Positions 21,269 to 32,731 of a stretch of 64,000 nucleotides of DNA are shown in pieces. The DNA is taken from positions 589,687-653,686 of the forward strand of contig NW_003215766.1 of the NCBI RefSeq assembly GCF_000006405.1, written 5' to 3'. Under the pieces are notes generated by a model. That model searched no databases and had not been told where the DNA came from. It saw only the letters and a program-made list of their open reading frames with translations. Within the stretch, counting starts at the first letter, position 1. Each line of letters begins with the position of its first letter. The translations under genes were made by a program, and so were the position numbers. Source of the stretch: Perkinsus marinus ATCC 50983. Lineage: Eukaryota > Perkinsozoa > Perkinsida > Perkinsidae.

Positions 21269-23495
21269 CTAAAGACCGACATAGTAGTAACTCCCATTAG
21301 TGTTCTGAACAGGCGTCACACAAGGCGATGTAACCGACCATTCATACCACATCTGACAACAGCAAGCACTCATTGAAACCTAGCAGTGCAAAGGCAAACA
21401 TCTCACCCGCCTTGTACTGTGGTCCACTCGACGCCAGATATTCCACGTGAACACTTCACCACGCCTAACAGTGATAGGAGACGCCAAGGGGAGGAATATG
21501 GGGAACCAAGAAACCTGAAAACACTACTCCCAATGCGAGTCCATGACCAGATAAGGGCGTACCATGTCGGGCGTATGTGTCCTAGGGTTGATGGACATCG
21601 TCACAGAGCCATACAGGGAGCATTCAAAGTAGCCTTGGAGCCCATGGATGACGGCATCAGCCTCAATTGGAAATGACAGGGATTTGAATCTACCCATAGA
21701 ACCACTGATGCCTATCTCTGATTCTACGCCGCATACTCCCTACCTGTTGTCAGAACTACAATGGTGATGAGAACGGTCATCCTCAACCCGTTGATGGTCG
21801 AACGTGAAGACCTCCTGAGCCCCTATACTCGGAGAAGGATAAAAACATCGATTGGTTATGACCACGAATGGTGTCGATAGTCTAAGGGGGCCACTCAGTC
21901 ACTGATAGCAGAGGAGAAGGGCCTACCGTTTGTCCGAGTTGGCCAAGCCCCCAGCTCCCAACGTGGTAGTAGTGTCTGCCATCAAGCACCGAATATCAGT
22001 CCACAGCGCTGGGCACATCATGGGCTGGCAAAACGACGTGTATCGGCGAGGGATGCACACCTGAGACATGACCCTGGGGTCCACTGAAAACCAGGGCAGT
22101 CACGAACCCCATCCGGTTTGAGTATCCTCCTCAAGAAGGCGTCCGTGAGGAGCTCTGGACTGGCCTCATTATCCCCAAAGCTCCCCAGGAACTCGGATAT
22201 CACAATGTCCAGGGGCCCTGTCGGCGGCGACCAGTACCGTAGATCAGAGCAGACCACTTCTACCGAGTGGGCCTGAACGGGAGTAGACGCCTTAAACCAT
22301 GAGACCCCGACAGCAGCGCTACTCACCCTCCATTCGTCTTTATGTCTTGCACGTGCACGCGACGTCATTACTGCGTCCTCGTTCTTCTCAACAGCGTAGA
22401 ATACAACATCGCCAGACTGCAGCGATGACGAGGAAGCTATAGCCCTCAATGATGCCTCCACAAGGCCTCCTCGACCTGAGTCCAATACACTACATGCTAG
22501 ACACCTACGAAGATCACTACCTGCTCCTACTACGGCTATCGACAGCTTCCCATCCCTCTCAAGAGGGCCCCTATCAGCCAAGCACTCTGCAACTGCATGC
22601 TCATATAGCATGTACTTGGTGAAGTCCTCCTCGAAAGTAGCGTAGGTCGTATTGTCCAGATCGTCCTGGAAACACCAAGTCCAGCAGAAAAAGAGGAGAT
22701 TCTTACTTTCAACGGCTGTAATGGTTGCTGGAGTATGTCGAGATAGGGCTCACAGTACTTCTCGTACGCGCTCGATGGTGGCATCTTCTGGTACAGAGCC
22801 GCAACAGCCGCTTTCAGTGGGCCAACGAGATCGTCAGTCGCAGGTCTCAACAATACCTGTGCTTTCCTCTGCACCAAAGCTAAGAGAAGTCTTTCATGTG
22901 TTGGAGTGCCGATCGTACCCGCCCCAGTGAGGAGGTCTGATGACACTATAACCACTCGCACCGGCTCGCCAAGCCACCGGTCCGGACAGGGCCCGAGGTC
23001 TTGACTAAGACTGAGGGCCACAGTCAAGGACAGCGGATGATTCAGAAGGCTCCTCAGCGTATTCCACTGTGACCACATACCACTAGGTACCTCCTGCCAC
23101 TGTTGCGAGGGCGTGGTAGTAGTGACAACCTCCCTCTTAAGCAGAGCAGCGTAGTCGACCAGGTCAGCTTCTGTCTTCATCTCAGCCAGAGAGGGAAGGG
23201 AGACTCCGTAGGTTGAAAGATACCGAGCCCACGATAGCTGCGGTTTGAGATCCGACACGGACGACACCCGCCCGACCAGAGAAGACTGGCAAATCTTCGC
23301 CTCAACAGAGAGCATACTCTCTACGACGTCCGGATCGCCAACATTCAGAGGTACCGACACATAGTCAAAGCCCATTCCTCCAGCGTCAGTGACTGCTGCT
23401 TGTGGCAGACGATCACCCTCAAAGTAGCGGCCCAAGAATAACGGCGAACCACTGCCACCATGTGGATGAGGTATCGGCATCGAGAATGAGAACAC
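21269..23495 (-). CDS. PRMT5: Protein arginine N-methyltransferase 5, about 9 exons
   Basis: Type II enzyme that symmetrically dimethylates arginines in Sm proteins and histones. The N-terminal barrel domain spans the first 270 residues ([13 protein letters not shown] near the start). The Rossmann part has [16 protein letters not shown] across a 45-nt intron, [24 protein letters not shown] and the double-Glu loop [17 protein letters not shown]. The Phe of the PRMT5 active site is in [11 protein letters not shown]. The C-terminal barrel follows: [51 protein letters not shown] and [11 protein letters not shown], ending SYYYVGL and a stop at 21269. Two introns (45 nt in the SAM motif, 54 nt near 22300) are stop-free and divisible by three, so gene callers may leave them in. 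Start is [14 protein letters not shown], or the second Met. Confidence 0.93.
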
Positions 23496-24338
23496 TGCGA
23501 GACGATAAGGAATCCCCTAGGGGTATTGCAACGACTTAAAATGCATTGAAGCAGAAGGGGAGAGGTCCATGACTATACTATTTCTAACCGGAAATAGAGA
23601 GCATACTCTCACTGAAAGTGTTCAGCGAGCAAAAACCAGTCGACTTCGTGCAGCAGACTTGAGATGCCTCTTAAGACTTGAACTCAAGTCAGGGGAATAT
23701 GAGAACGAGGCGGAGACTTTGCCCAACAACAGGAGATTACACTCGTTGTCTTATCTGTTTCGGAGTTGGTCTTGATTTCCTTATCGATCCGGGCTCTTAT
23801 GTGAACAGATAAGATTTTACGATGGGAGGCTTGTACACACTCAAGAGTACCAATGAGAGTCATCATATATCAGCAGAGATCAGTTGTATGTGATGACCTG
23901 CTCCTCCTCATCATCACCTCCGGTGCTGGAATATATGTTTGCTTTCCTCAACGCTTAACTCAAGAGTTTCCTCACTAATTGTAGGAGTCTATATACCAAT
24001 TCGGGTAGAACTGTATAGAAACCAACGAGAATTTCTCAAACTTTCCTCAGATTTTTTTGTATTATCACCAACACATGTAGTTCCCACGTGAATATTTCCC
24101 CACGCTGACCACCTCAGCCACAGGGTGCCAAACGGCTTCGTTGTTTCAAGGGGGAGATACTTCGATAGATAAGGTATTCTGAGAAGGAGATTCCCACTGT
24201 GTAGATGACGACACATTCATCCCATGAGAGAACGGCGACCGCAACTTCCATCAGGACCGACAGTATACCATAAACAACTCCTACGGACCACATTATTCCA
24301 CTGATACGCAACATAGGAGCGATCGCCTTCCCAACTGA
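23496..24338. other. Intergenic region upstream of PRMT5
   Basis: About 840 bp. It must contain the PRMT5 promoter. Small minus-strand frames at 23684-23866, 23989-24216 and 24114-24314 overlap each other in different phases. The last has a hydrophobic stretch (GIMWSVGVVYGILSVLMEVA) that could be a membrane helix continuing the possible gene at 24339-24704, but no splice chain could be fixed. Confidence 0.35.
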
Positions 24339-24704
24339 TTAGAGAATATCTAAACCCAGTTCAGCCATAGTCAATTCGAACCAGAGTGGACGAGCTTGGC
24401 TCGCATTCCAATACGTTCGCATAGATGATGAAAACGTGAGGTGTCGCACTGCACCGAGGCCCAGACACCCATCTCCGAATGACAAAGCCAACATGAATGA
24501 ACTCGCAACCGGTATTATCGTGCTGTGGCTTAGCTTGCACTTCAATTCCTTATGACAGATGATACAAACCCCCTCTACTACCTTGCCGAACCCCACTGAG
24601 CTCTTCAGTGATATCAACACTGCCGACTTCCCCGCATCCATGGCAACTAGCTCTATACTCCTACAAGCCCCCAGGCAGAAGAATACATGAGCATTCACAT
24701 CCAT
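24339..24704 (-). CDS. Hypothetical protein, weak evidence
   Basis: A minus-strand frame of 121 residues starting MDVNAHVFFCLGACRSIELV and containing a CX2C pair (CIICHKELKC). No family is recognised. It may be the 5' exon of a small membrane protein that continues into the hydrophobic frame at 24114-24314, but I could not place a convincing intron. Kept because it is the longest clean frame between PRMT5 and WNK. Confidence 0.25.
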   Translation of the reverse strand: MDVNAHVFFCLGACRSIELVAMDAGKSAVLISLKSSVGFGKVVEGVCIICHKELKCKLSHSTIIPVASSFMLALSFGDGCLGLGAVRHLTFSSSMRTYWNASQARPLWFELTMAELGLDIL

Positions 24705-25574
24705 GATTGAAGATACTTGGCATAGAGCTGAAAAGTACTCTAGTGAAAGACGAGAATTTGTTAATCTGATAATCTATCACAACGACACAGCCTGCCGTCC
24801 CTCCCCTCTAACGCGATTCACACACAGAGATGTCACCAATTCCTTCACACAACTGCCAACAGTTGATAGCCACTCTCTTAATAATACAGGGATTGGCTGA
24901 GGTCTCACCCAAGTAGGCAAGGGCGGGACCCGAGCTCATCCGATGCTATTCTTGGCCCATGGGAGCAGCACGTACCGCGGCTCCCTTGTGATCGTGGTAG
25001 TAGTAGTGATGGACGCATTGCTATCAGTATGCACTACCATTTCCCACCAGCATCTCCACAGCGTGGTAGAGAACATGATAGTGACAAAACCCTCTATCCA
25101 GTGGCCAGTACTACCGTCGGCAGCATGAGAAAGAACGGAGATCAACGTAGACGATAAAGATCAGACAAAGCAATATTATAGGGGGCCACAAGGTCGCTTC
25201 TATTATCACTACTACTATCTCAACCACAACCATTCGAAACCACGAGCAACGAACGATTGCGGTTGCTCGAACAAATCCTCCAAGTGCAGTAGCTGCTACA
25301 GCAATGGAAGAAGGGCCGTTCGCCTACCCTGCAGAATGGCGACGATAATGATGATGATACACGCTTCTCCATGGAGAGAAGGCATAAAGACAACCACTCG
25401 GGAGACCGTTAGCATGCGTTGCCTGGAAAGCAGTCAGGACAGATCGCTCGGTGATAGTGGCAATGAGAGTAGTACTATAAACAGAACAACCGCGTCGGCT
25501 GTTAATGATGAGATAGAACACTAGAACGGAGCAACATATGACCAAATTTACACCGCCATCGCCCCCCACAACGA
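24705..25574. other. Intergenic region downstream of WNK
   Basis: About 870 bp with short overlapping frames on both strands and simple-sequence patches (gtggtagtagtagtgatg near 24994 and atgatgatgatac near 25348). No gene, RNA or transposon end was recognised. The WNK 3' untranslated region should lie at its right edge. Confidence 0.4.
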
Positions 25575-28500
25575 CTAGGGAGATGGATGCTGCTGCTGTT
25601 GCTGGGTAGTAGTAGTAGTACTAGCAGTAGCTAGGAGCTCGTCAAGCGATGCTGACGTCGTTGACAGCATCTGGTCTCCGCCAACGCTCGGTGCTACTGC
25701 GTCAGGCACCGATCCAAGAACAGATGAAGTCTCGCTGCTGAGCTCAATATTCGTCGCAAGACAATGCTGCTGCTGAGTAACCGCTGGTAACGGTTGGTAC
25801 GTAGATGTTGGGAGGGTGGTAGTAGTAGTGGCACTGTAGGAGTCTGGAGCCGAGTAGAGGCTCCTCATCTCAGCTGGCGAGGCCTGACTTGCCGCCGCTC
25901 TGCCCTGCTGGGAACCTGCTTCCGACAATGTCGGTGATACCCTCCGGAAAGACTGAAATACGTCAACGATATGCTGTGGTGGCTGTACTCCAGTGACATT
26001 GGGGTGAGAAGGGGTCCGAGATAACGAAGGAGGTGTACCAGTATAGCTCACCGTGCGAGGCAAGGTAGCAGCTGCCGTCACCCACGGCGGCACTGTCGGA
26101 GGCACACTGCCGGACCTCGCTATCTGTGAGCCCACGCCACCACCACCACTGGCACCGGCGACTGCCACCGTATGAGGCGGAGTGCCAGGCAAAACAACTC
26201 CAGAAGTGTCCCCCGACGGAGAGCTATACTGGATAGACTTCGATGGTGGAGACTGTGGTGGTAGTATCGTCATACTGCATGAGTGATGTAATACAGGAGT
26301 GATACCACTGGCTGATGACGGTGCAGCAGCAGCAGCGGCACCAGAGGACAAACCGTACAGAGTCTTCTCCATCATATCCATCGCTTTCGCCGACTCTGCT
26401 TGTCGGGCCTGCCGCTTTCGCTCCGCTTCCTAAGCGACGAAATAATTCCAAATCATCTTGCGAAATTCTATAAGCTCACCATCTTAGCCTTCAATTTCGC
26501 CTCTGCCCGTTTGGCCTCCCTCTCCTCAATCTTCTGTCTCCTCGTTTCCAATGCATCCACCAGCACTTGCCACGTCCGATCATCCATATTACCATCAACA
26601 GGGAGACTGTGGTAGCCTTGAAAGCCCTTGATAACCTCGACCGTGGCCGGACACATGACGCCTATCTTGGGGAAAGCTGTCGGCCTCACACTAGGCACCA
26701 CCGCCGCCAGCGCTATCTGTACCCAGGCGACATCCTCTTCGGTCGGAGCATGACCATCGTTCAACGGTGGAGGGATCTCGGGGAAAATTGGGACCTCCGA
26801 CGATATAGTCGAGGCGGCCCTACCACTCGTCGAATCAGCACCAGACTGGCCCGAGTCGCCGTACTCCGCATTCAGGACATCCTTATAAAAGTGCGGCACT
26901 ACCTGCTCTAGGCCCACCCCCGATACTGAATCGTTGGTGAGATGAGCTGTCGTCTCCGGTGTCAGAGGCACATACTTGGACATACTCATCTTCTTAAGGA
27001 GCTTCCCTGTCCCACTCGACGGCTCGCCATGTCCACTCGGAGGGGAATACGAAAGCCGTCCTCCACTGGTGTCCAAGAGAGCCAATGCATGCGAGGTTGG
27101 CCGGGGTGGTGGAGCAGGGGGCGGTTTGCCACATGACGATACCGCAGGTACACCAACTCCATTAGCAGGCGTAGTGGGAGATGCTTGAGGCGGTGCTGCT
27201 GCTCGTGCGTCAGCCACTTCATCCGCAGGGCCAAGCGGAGTCTCGGCAACGACGGGATGAGAAGGGCCATTTTGCTTGGCAACAGCCGCCGCACGAAGAT
27301 TCGTCGCGAAAGGAGCCGAGGCCGTGGTCGTAGGAGTGCCAATGGGCACGATCGCCGCAACAGCCGCATAAGTCTGCGGATTGATAGCTGGTGGCTGAGC
27401 AACCGGCCCACTCCTCTTTACAACATCAGACTCCACCGTCACAGGATTAGCTGTCACTACCTCACGAGCCTGTGCGCGCCTACCCTCGTCACCATCCCCC
27501 TCAGTAGCCGCCGCCACCGCCTCCCCAGACACTGTAGCTATATCACCCGGAGGTGTTCTCGGCTGCGACATGGGAGACTCCGAGACCTTCAAAGCTTGGT
27601 CCTCCGCGATCCTTGGGACCGGCGGTGACACTGAGTTCACACCGAGCTGCTTAGCAGCGGTGGTAGTAGTAGTAGTAGAAGTGATGCTGCTAGCAATAGC
27701 TGCAGCAACTGGCGGGGATAGAGGTATCCCTTCCTCGAGAGCTATCTGTTTAACCCTCATAAAAACAGCTTGTCGAATCTTCTGCACAAGACGGTCCCGA
27801 TTAACCTCGCGCCATACGAGGTTATTCTCAAGCAGTTCTTCTGCGATGGAGTCGCAAGTATCTTCATCAAGACTGTACTCAAAGTTAATCCGTTGGAACC
27901 TACAAGAGGAGTGGTAAACGCCACTGTAGCGGCTTTGGAACCTACTTGTCCGTCTCCGTCTCGATAAGCAAGACCACATTAGTGACTCGATCCGACCCCA
28001 GCTCTTTACGACAGAAGGCCTCAATCTCCGGAGGCAGCTGCACTGTACCGTCACGAGCCACCACAGCCGCCATCACTCTCGAGTTGGGTGGCCTCCTCGC
28101 CACATCTCGACGGATAATCGCCTCGCCACCAGTGAGAGTAGCAGAGTTAGCTGCATCAATGTGAGTAGTAGCCGATATGAGCTGCGGCGCTTCGCTCGAG
28201 TCGCTGGTCAGGTCTATCCCGCCACCCGCTCGGGCGCCTGCGTCCGGTTCTGCGGCCACTGGTGCCGAAATGGTCCGCTCACTGAGAGAAGTATTTCAAA
28301 ATACGCAAAGTGTAATACCTACCTTGAAGCTATCCCACCGTCGCTGCTCTCACTAGACGTTCGGAGCCTCTGTTGGCCCACGTCTGCCGGAGTGCTCTTG
28401 ACGCTCTCACTGTCAGTCACAACTCCTGGAGGAGCGACTAGCTGGAGTGAGCGTCTCTCTCCAGAGCCCACTTGCTGCTGCTGCTGGACATCTACGTCCT

Positions 28501-29728
28501 CCTCAATTCGCGCCTCCGTTCTGTGAATCACAGTGGGCATGCCACTACGTCCAATCCCGTCCCCGCTACCCCGTGGAGTAACAGTCGCCGAACGATCTCC
28601 ATTAGGAGTAGCAACGGTAGCCGCCACACCCGGCTGAGCACTAGCAACGGTATCCACCCCAACAGCGCGGTCAGGCACATTAGAGAGACCACGCCCCTTT
28701 CGCGGCCGATGACCCTTCTCCTTATTAGGGCTCTCATCATTAACACCCTCACCATCGTCATCTTTGGATGACGGCAATGGCTCGAGAGTGGCTAACTCGT
28801 CGCCATCGTCCTTCTGGTCCCAACAGGACATCGTCAGCAGCTCAGCTGCTGTGGGCCTCATAGCCGGGTCCTTCTCGATGCACTGCTCGATAATACGCTT
28901 TAACTCCTTGTTCTGTATTCGCTCCAAACTGTCAGGCATCTCCCCATTAATAACCTTCTTGTAGATTTGGCCCGGAGTAGCACACTCAGCATAAGGGAAC
29001 CTCCTCGTGACCATTTCCAATAGACACATACCAAATGCATAGATATCCACCGACGGACCATAACTCTCCTCGTACAGCTCGGGTGCCATGAATTCAGGGG
29101 TACCAACAATAGAGGTGGCAACAGAGGCATGCTGCAATGCAGTAGAAAGGCCGAGGTCGCCAATAAGAACCTTACCGTCGCTACCGTTGATAAAGATATT
29201 ATCACATTTAAGATCCCGATGAATTACAGGCACCTTGAGCTGATTGTGCAAGTAGTTGATACCCTCCAAAATCTGCTTACACCACATCCGTATGACCTTC
29301 ACCTTCAAGGGCCCATCCAAACGATTGATGTATTGTCGTAGGGAGCCGCCATTGACGCGCTCAGTGATAAATACAACTTCCTCTTTTTTCTTGTTGATCC
29401 ACGCATTGATGAAGGATAAAATCCGATCGTGGTCAAGCGACTTGGCAATTTTAATCTCGTCATCTATCCGTTTTCGCTCATGCCGCGATAGATGGGCAAA
29501 AGATATCACATTCCAGGCCACCTCCCTACCAGTGTCATTATCGAACGCCAAATAAACCGTCTTATAACTGCCCGATCCCAGTTTCCGGTTGAACCGGTGA
29601 AACCGGCCTTTAGGGCTCTTCTCTACTACGCACTCATGCCCAGATTGAGAGCGTACCCGTCCACCACCATGTGGCACTGATGAGCTGCTGCTATCACTGC
29701 TGGACCCCGATGATTGGGGGTAGTTCAT
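25575..29728 (-). CDS. WNK: WNK (with-no-lysine) kinase with OSR1-like and peptidoglycan-binding-like domains, 4 exons
   Basis: Ser/Thr kinase of the osmosensing WNK family. Exons 29728-28323, 28281-27946, 27899-26480 and 26429-25575 are phase-consistent, giving 1338 residues. Kinase domain about 43-310: glycine loop KLGSGSYKTVYLAFD with the WNK lysine K56 in strand 2. Strand 3 reads EVAWNVI, so the usual catalytic Lys is Asn. Also HRDLKCDN (170-177), DLGLST in place of DFG, and IVGTPEFMAPELYEESYGPS. Residues about 555-625 (EAFCRKELGSDRVTNVVLLI, then FQRINFEYSLDEDTCDSIAE) match the OSR1_C/PF2 domain of WNKs. Residues about 960-1027 match PF01471 (peptidoglycan-binding-like), unexpected in a WNK. 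A charged helix (REAKRAEAKLKAKMEAERK) spans the last intron, followed by a Ser/Thr/Pro/Gln-rich tail. Cytoplasmic location likely. Confidence 0.93.
26560..26765 (-). other. Peptidoglycan-binding-like domain inside the WNK gene
   Basis: This part of WNK exon 3 encodes about 65 residues in the PF01471 pattern. It starts VAWVQIALAAVV, followed by GVMCPATVEVIKGFQGYHSL and PVDGNMDDRTWQVLVDAL. The family signature is a helix, then G..(G/P)aT..Ai..FQ...gLpvdG....T...L, and all anchor positions are present. In bacteria and phages this three-helix bundle binds cell-wall peptide stems; in eukaryotes it occurs in matrixin propeptides and a few intracellular proteins. The frame is continuous with the flanking low-complexity WNK sequence. 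Confidence 0.75.
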
Positions 29729-30289
29729 TTTTCAGCAACTCCTCGACAATGATAAAATCTGTTGAGTGCTCGTAAATTGCAGGCCGCGATTACTGGCGCG
29801 CGCCCTAAAATTACGTGACTCGCACGAGAATTTCTTGAAAACTTGGCGGAGCGTTGCACCAGTAGAAATCGCAAGAGTGTACGCAAGCACGCGCAGAGCA
29901 CGCAATCTACACGTCCGTACAGCCTCACGTGTGTGAAGACACGTGTATGACCGTCCCATGAAGCTTTACCTATCAATCACATGGTTGAACAGGGAGCAGC
30001 AATGAATCAATGACATGGTGTGCTTCAACCACACCCCTATCCGATCCGGAAGGCAGTTCGCCGGGACCGCATCGGTGTGCATCAAGTGCAAGTAAGTCCA
30101 CATCACGCGGACTATGGATCCCCCTGTAATGGATCGTTCGTTGCCACATTATTAGTCATAGTGACGTCCCTTTCGTTGTGTGCCGCAGGACTGTTTGCTG
30201 TTCTCGTTGCGCGGACGAGACTAGTGTATAGCTTCTGTGTGGGATATCGATTCTCGGATCGATACGCATGCACAGGGTTTTCGAGGAAC
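29729..30289. other. Upstream region of WNK and flank of the retroelement fossil
   Basis: The 5' flank of the minus-strand WNK gene. It is rich in cacgtg/acgtg motifs near 29935-29945, which could be regulatory, but this is not established for the organism. The right part may belong to the retroelement leader. No supported gene. Confidence 0.35.
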
Positions 30290-31264
30290 AAGAGTTAAGT
30301 TAAGCTTTCGGCTTTTCCCCTTCCCTCTGTCGAGTTCAGAGTCGGGTCTGTCTGACGGTTCTCAACATCTGGTGCCCAGACCCAGGACTCTCATTCCGTA
30401 CAAAAACACATGCCGTTTAAACTTGAATCAGTGCTGGAGCCCTTCAAAGGCGAAGGTGACTTTGCTCTATGGCTGAGGGAGTTTGACACTGTTGGTGATG
30501 CTTCTAAGTGGAGTCCACGCCAGAAGGCGCAGTACTTGGTCCTGTTCATGAAGGGTGCCGCAAAAGATGTCGCTCGGCAAGCTCTAGATGAAGTGGAGGA
30601 CGTGGTCGAGAGCGACAGGGTCTATACGCATGTGGTACGACGTTTAGGGCAAGCCTACTCTTTGAAGACAGGGCAAGCTTGGAAATTGTTGATAACGCGC
30701 TCATGGCGTGAGGGAGACACGGTGGATGGTGTGCTTGCAGAGTTCAAGAGATATCTGCGAGTCCTGGGTGTTACTTCCGGCGTAGCCACGGACGTGTTGC
30801 TCAAGGAGAGTATCCTGTATTGCCTACCCCCCGACGTCCGCAAAGCTATCGATGCGTTTGAGGAGGATGGGAAGGAACTTGCATTGAACGATGTCGTTGC
30901 TAAAGCACGGACCCTATTGAAGCTCATGCCGAAGAACACTCAACCGGTGGCGGCGGCCATTACTAGTGGCAAATATTGCTATGTGTGTAAAGCAACTGGG
31001 CACACAGCTAAGGAATGTGGCCGAAATGATAATGTGCCGAGAAGGAGACAAGATAAACCTGACAAGATGAAGAAGGTCAAGTGCTTCGCATGTCATCAAC
31101 GAGGCCATTTCGCTAGAGACTGCCCCGCTAAGTCCGGCCTTAAGCAAGCCGCTGCTGCACAAGTCGAGAAGGGTTTTCTCAAAGCAAGGCGAGGTTGCAT
31201 CGTGTGGCTCATACACTGTATATGGAAGCTTGGAAGATCTTCTTCAACGGTCAGGTTAGCGTAA
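30290..31264 (+). mobile_element. LTR-type retroelement fossil, gag region only
   Basis: An old retroelement copy of which only the leader and gag region are recognisable. The gag-like frame (30410-31264) has a helical capsid-like part (about residues 10-180) and two CCHC zinc knuckles near residues 198-215 and 226-245, the nucleocapsid signature of Ty1/copia and Ty3/gypsy-type elements. Just before it, TGGTGCCCAG (30370-30379) is positioned like a tRNA primer-binding site. No protease, reverse transcriptase, RNase H or integrase follows, and no matching pair of long terminal repeats was found, so the copy is incomplete. Age cannot be estimated without LTRs. A transposase gene of another class begins nearby on the opposite strand. 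Confidence 0.7.
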
Positions 31265-31503
31265 TGACAGAGCAGGTCGGAGGCTTAGGTGTGATGTGTG
31301 AGAGCGACAGATGATGAAAGGTTTACTGGGGACGCGAACTTCCATTACACCCGCATTGGAGCAACGCAATACACCCAGTATCAGAATCACACAAAGCATA
31401 TCATGGAACATTAGATGTGGCCTGCATACTGAATTATACCGGGGAAGTGAAATGGCACTAACACAGAAGGGCATTATAGAAGGCCGTTAGGCGGAGAATG
31501 AGC

Positions 31504-32559
31504 TCATGCATCGGCCTCGAGCATCTGGTGAGCCATCCTCATGGCGGCGAAGAAGCGAAGGACCAGATCTTCCTTAGAGAGCCTACAATTAGTGACGAAA
31601 GTGGCGATGGCGAGACGTTCAACACCAGTTTGAGCGTCTGGAGGACAATAATGAAAGAACCTCTTGCGGATCTCGGTTTTCAGAACGTTGTTGACCGACT
31701 CGATGGCATTCGTGGTGAATCCAGCATCGTTGCGGAACTGTTTGGAGTGATTAATTGTCTGGTGCTCGGAGAAAAAATGAGTATTCCTACTGACAATGGT
31801 CTGGTAGCTTCGTAACTGATCGGTCACCAGAAGAGTACGATCTGCAGCCATGTCCATGATGAGCGGCTCCAAGGAGTTGGCAGAGCGATCAGGGACGTAA
31901 GAGGAAGACACATACAGGACCTTACCAGAGCAGGGATCTATGCCAGCGACGGTCTGTACCCACAGAGGTCCCGACTGACGTTGTCGGCGACCTCTATGGT
32001 ACTTCCTTCGGCCAATGGCCGTCTCATCGGCTTGTATGTACTCGTAAGAGCAATGTTCTCGCTGGGAGACATTGAAAAGGTTACAGACTTCTCCAACGAG
32101 ACCACAGAAGGCCGACACCGTTTTCTTCGAGGCATCACAATCACGTATGATCTTGGGGACAGGATCGCCAAGAATGATGGCGATGAAGATGGAGAGCATT
32201 TTCCGGAAGGATGTAGCGGTATGAGCCCAGATGCCAGACCGGACAGAGACCGACGTCTTGCCACATCGTCGGGCTCCACATCGTAAATACCATAGGTGGA
32301 GCCCTGACCTGGATCTCTTCTTGTAGACTAGGTTGCGTTTTCCACATGTTGGACACATAACATCAGTGGTCAACAAGCCATGGCACTCCAACCACGGTAA
32401 TAGAGTCTCTTCAGTGCAAGCGGCAAGGAAGGCAGAAGGCGAGAAGGAGCGGCATGGAACATTCGAGAGACAGTCGAATGTCGAGCAGCCTTTGCAATTA
32501 GTGAAGGCCTGTTGGACAGCTCGGGTTTTGGAGCGTGTTTGGACGAGATTAATGCTCAT
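31504..32559 (-). mobile_element. Merlin/IS1016-type (ISXO2-like) DDE transposase, ORF intact
   Basis: An uninterrupted 351-residue frame. Residues 69-99 form a zinc ribbon (CPTCGKRN, later CGARRC). A helix-turn-helix-like segment follows (DPVPKIIRDCDASKKTVSAF). The catalytic core has D178 in YIQADETAIGRRKYHRGRR, D247 in LLVTDQLRSY and E287 in FTTNAIESVNN, the DDE arrangement of the IS1595/IS1016 group and its eukaryotic counterpart Merlin. Merlin elements carry terminal inverted repeats and 8-9 bp target duplications. I searched 31265-31500 and 33450-33900 by eye and found no convincing inverted ends, so element borders are not set. A second intact gene starts upstream on the same strand, with its stop at 32732. 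Confidence 0.88.
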
Positions 32560-32731
32560 AGGCGTTTACAACTGAGAGGGAAAGGAAATCAGCACAGTAT
32601 AATGAATTGAATGTGAACAAGCGAGACTGTAGCGTATCGTGGGGTAGTGCAGCATGCAATGCGGTCGAGATATCACACAGAACACTCAATTGAATAGCAG
32701 GATAACGGAAATACAACCTACTGAACAATAA

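Noticed and set aside
27185-27628. Plus-strand frames of 115-147 codons between 26.5 and 28.5 kb
   Set aside because: They lie antisense to the WNK coding exons, show skewed Arg/Ser composition typical of shadow frames and have no family match.
31498-31815. Plus-strand frame over the transposase
   Set aside because: Antisense shadow of the intact Merlin-type transposase.
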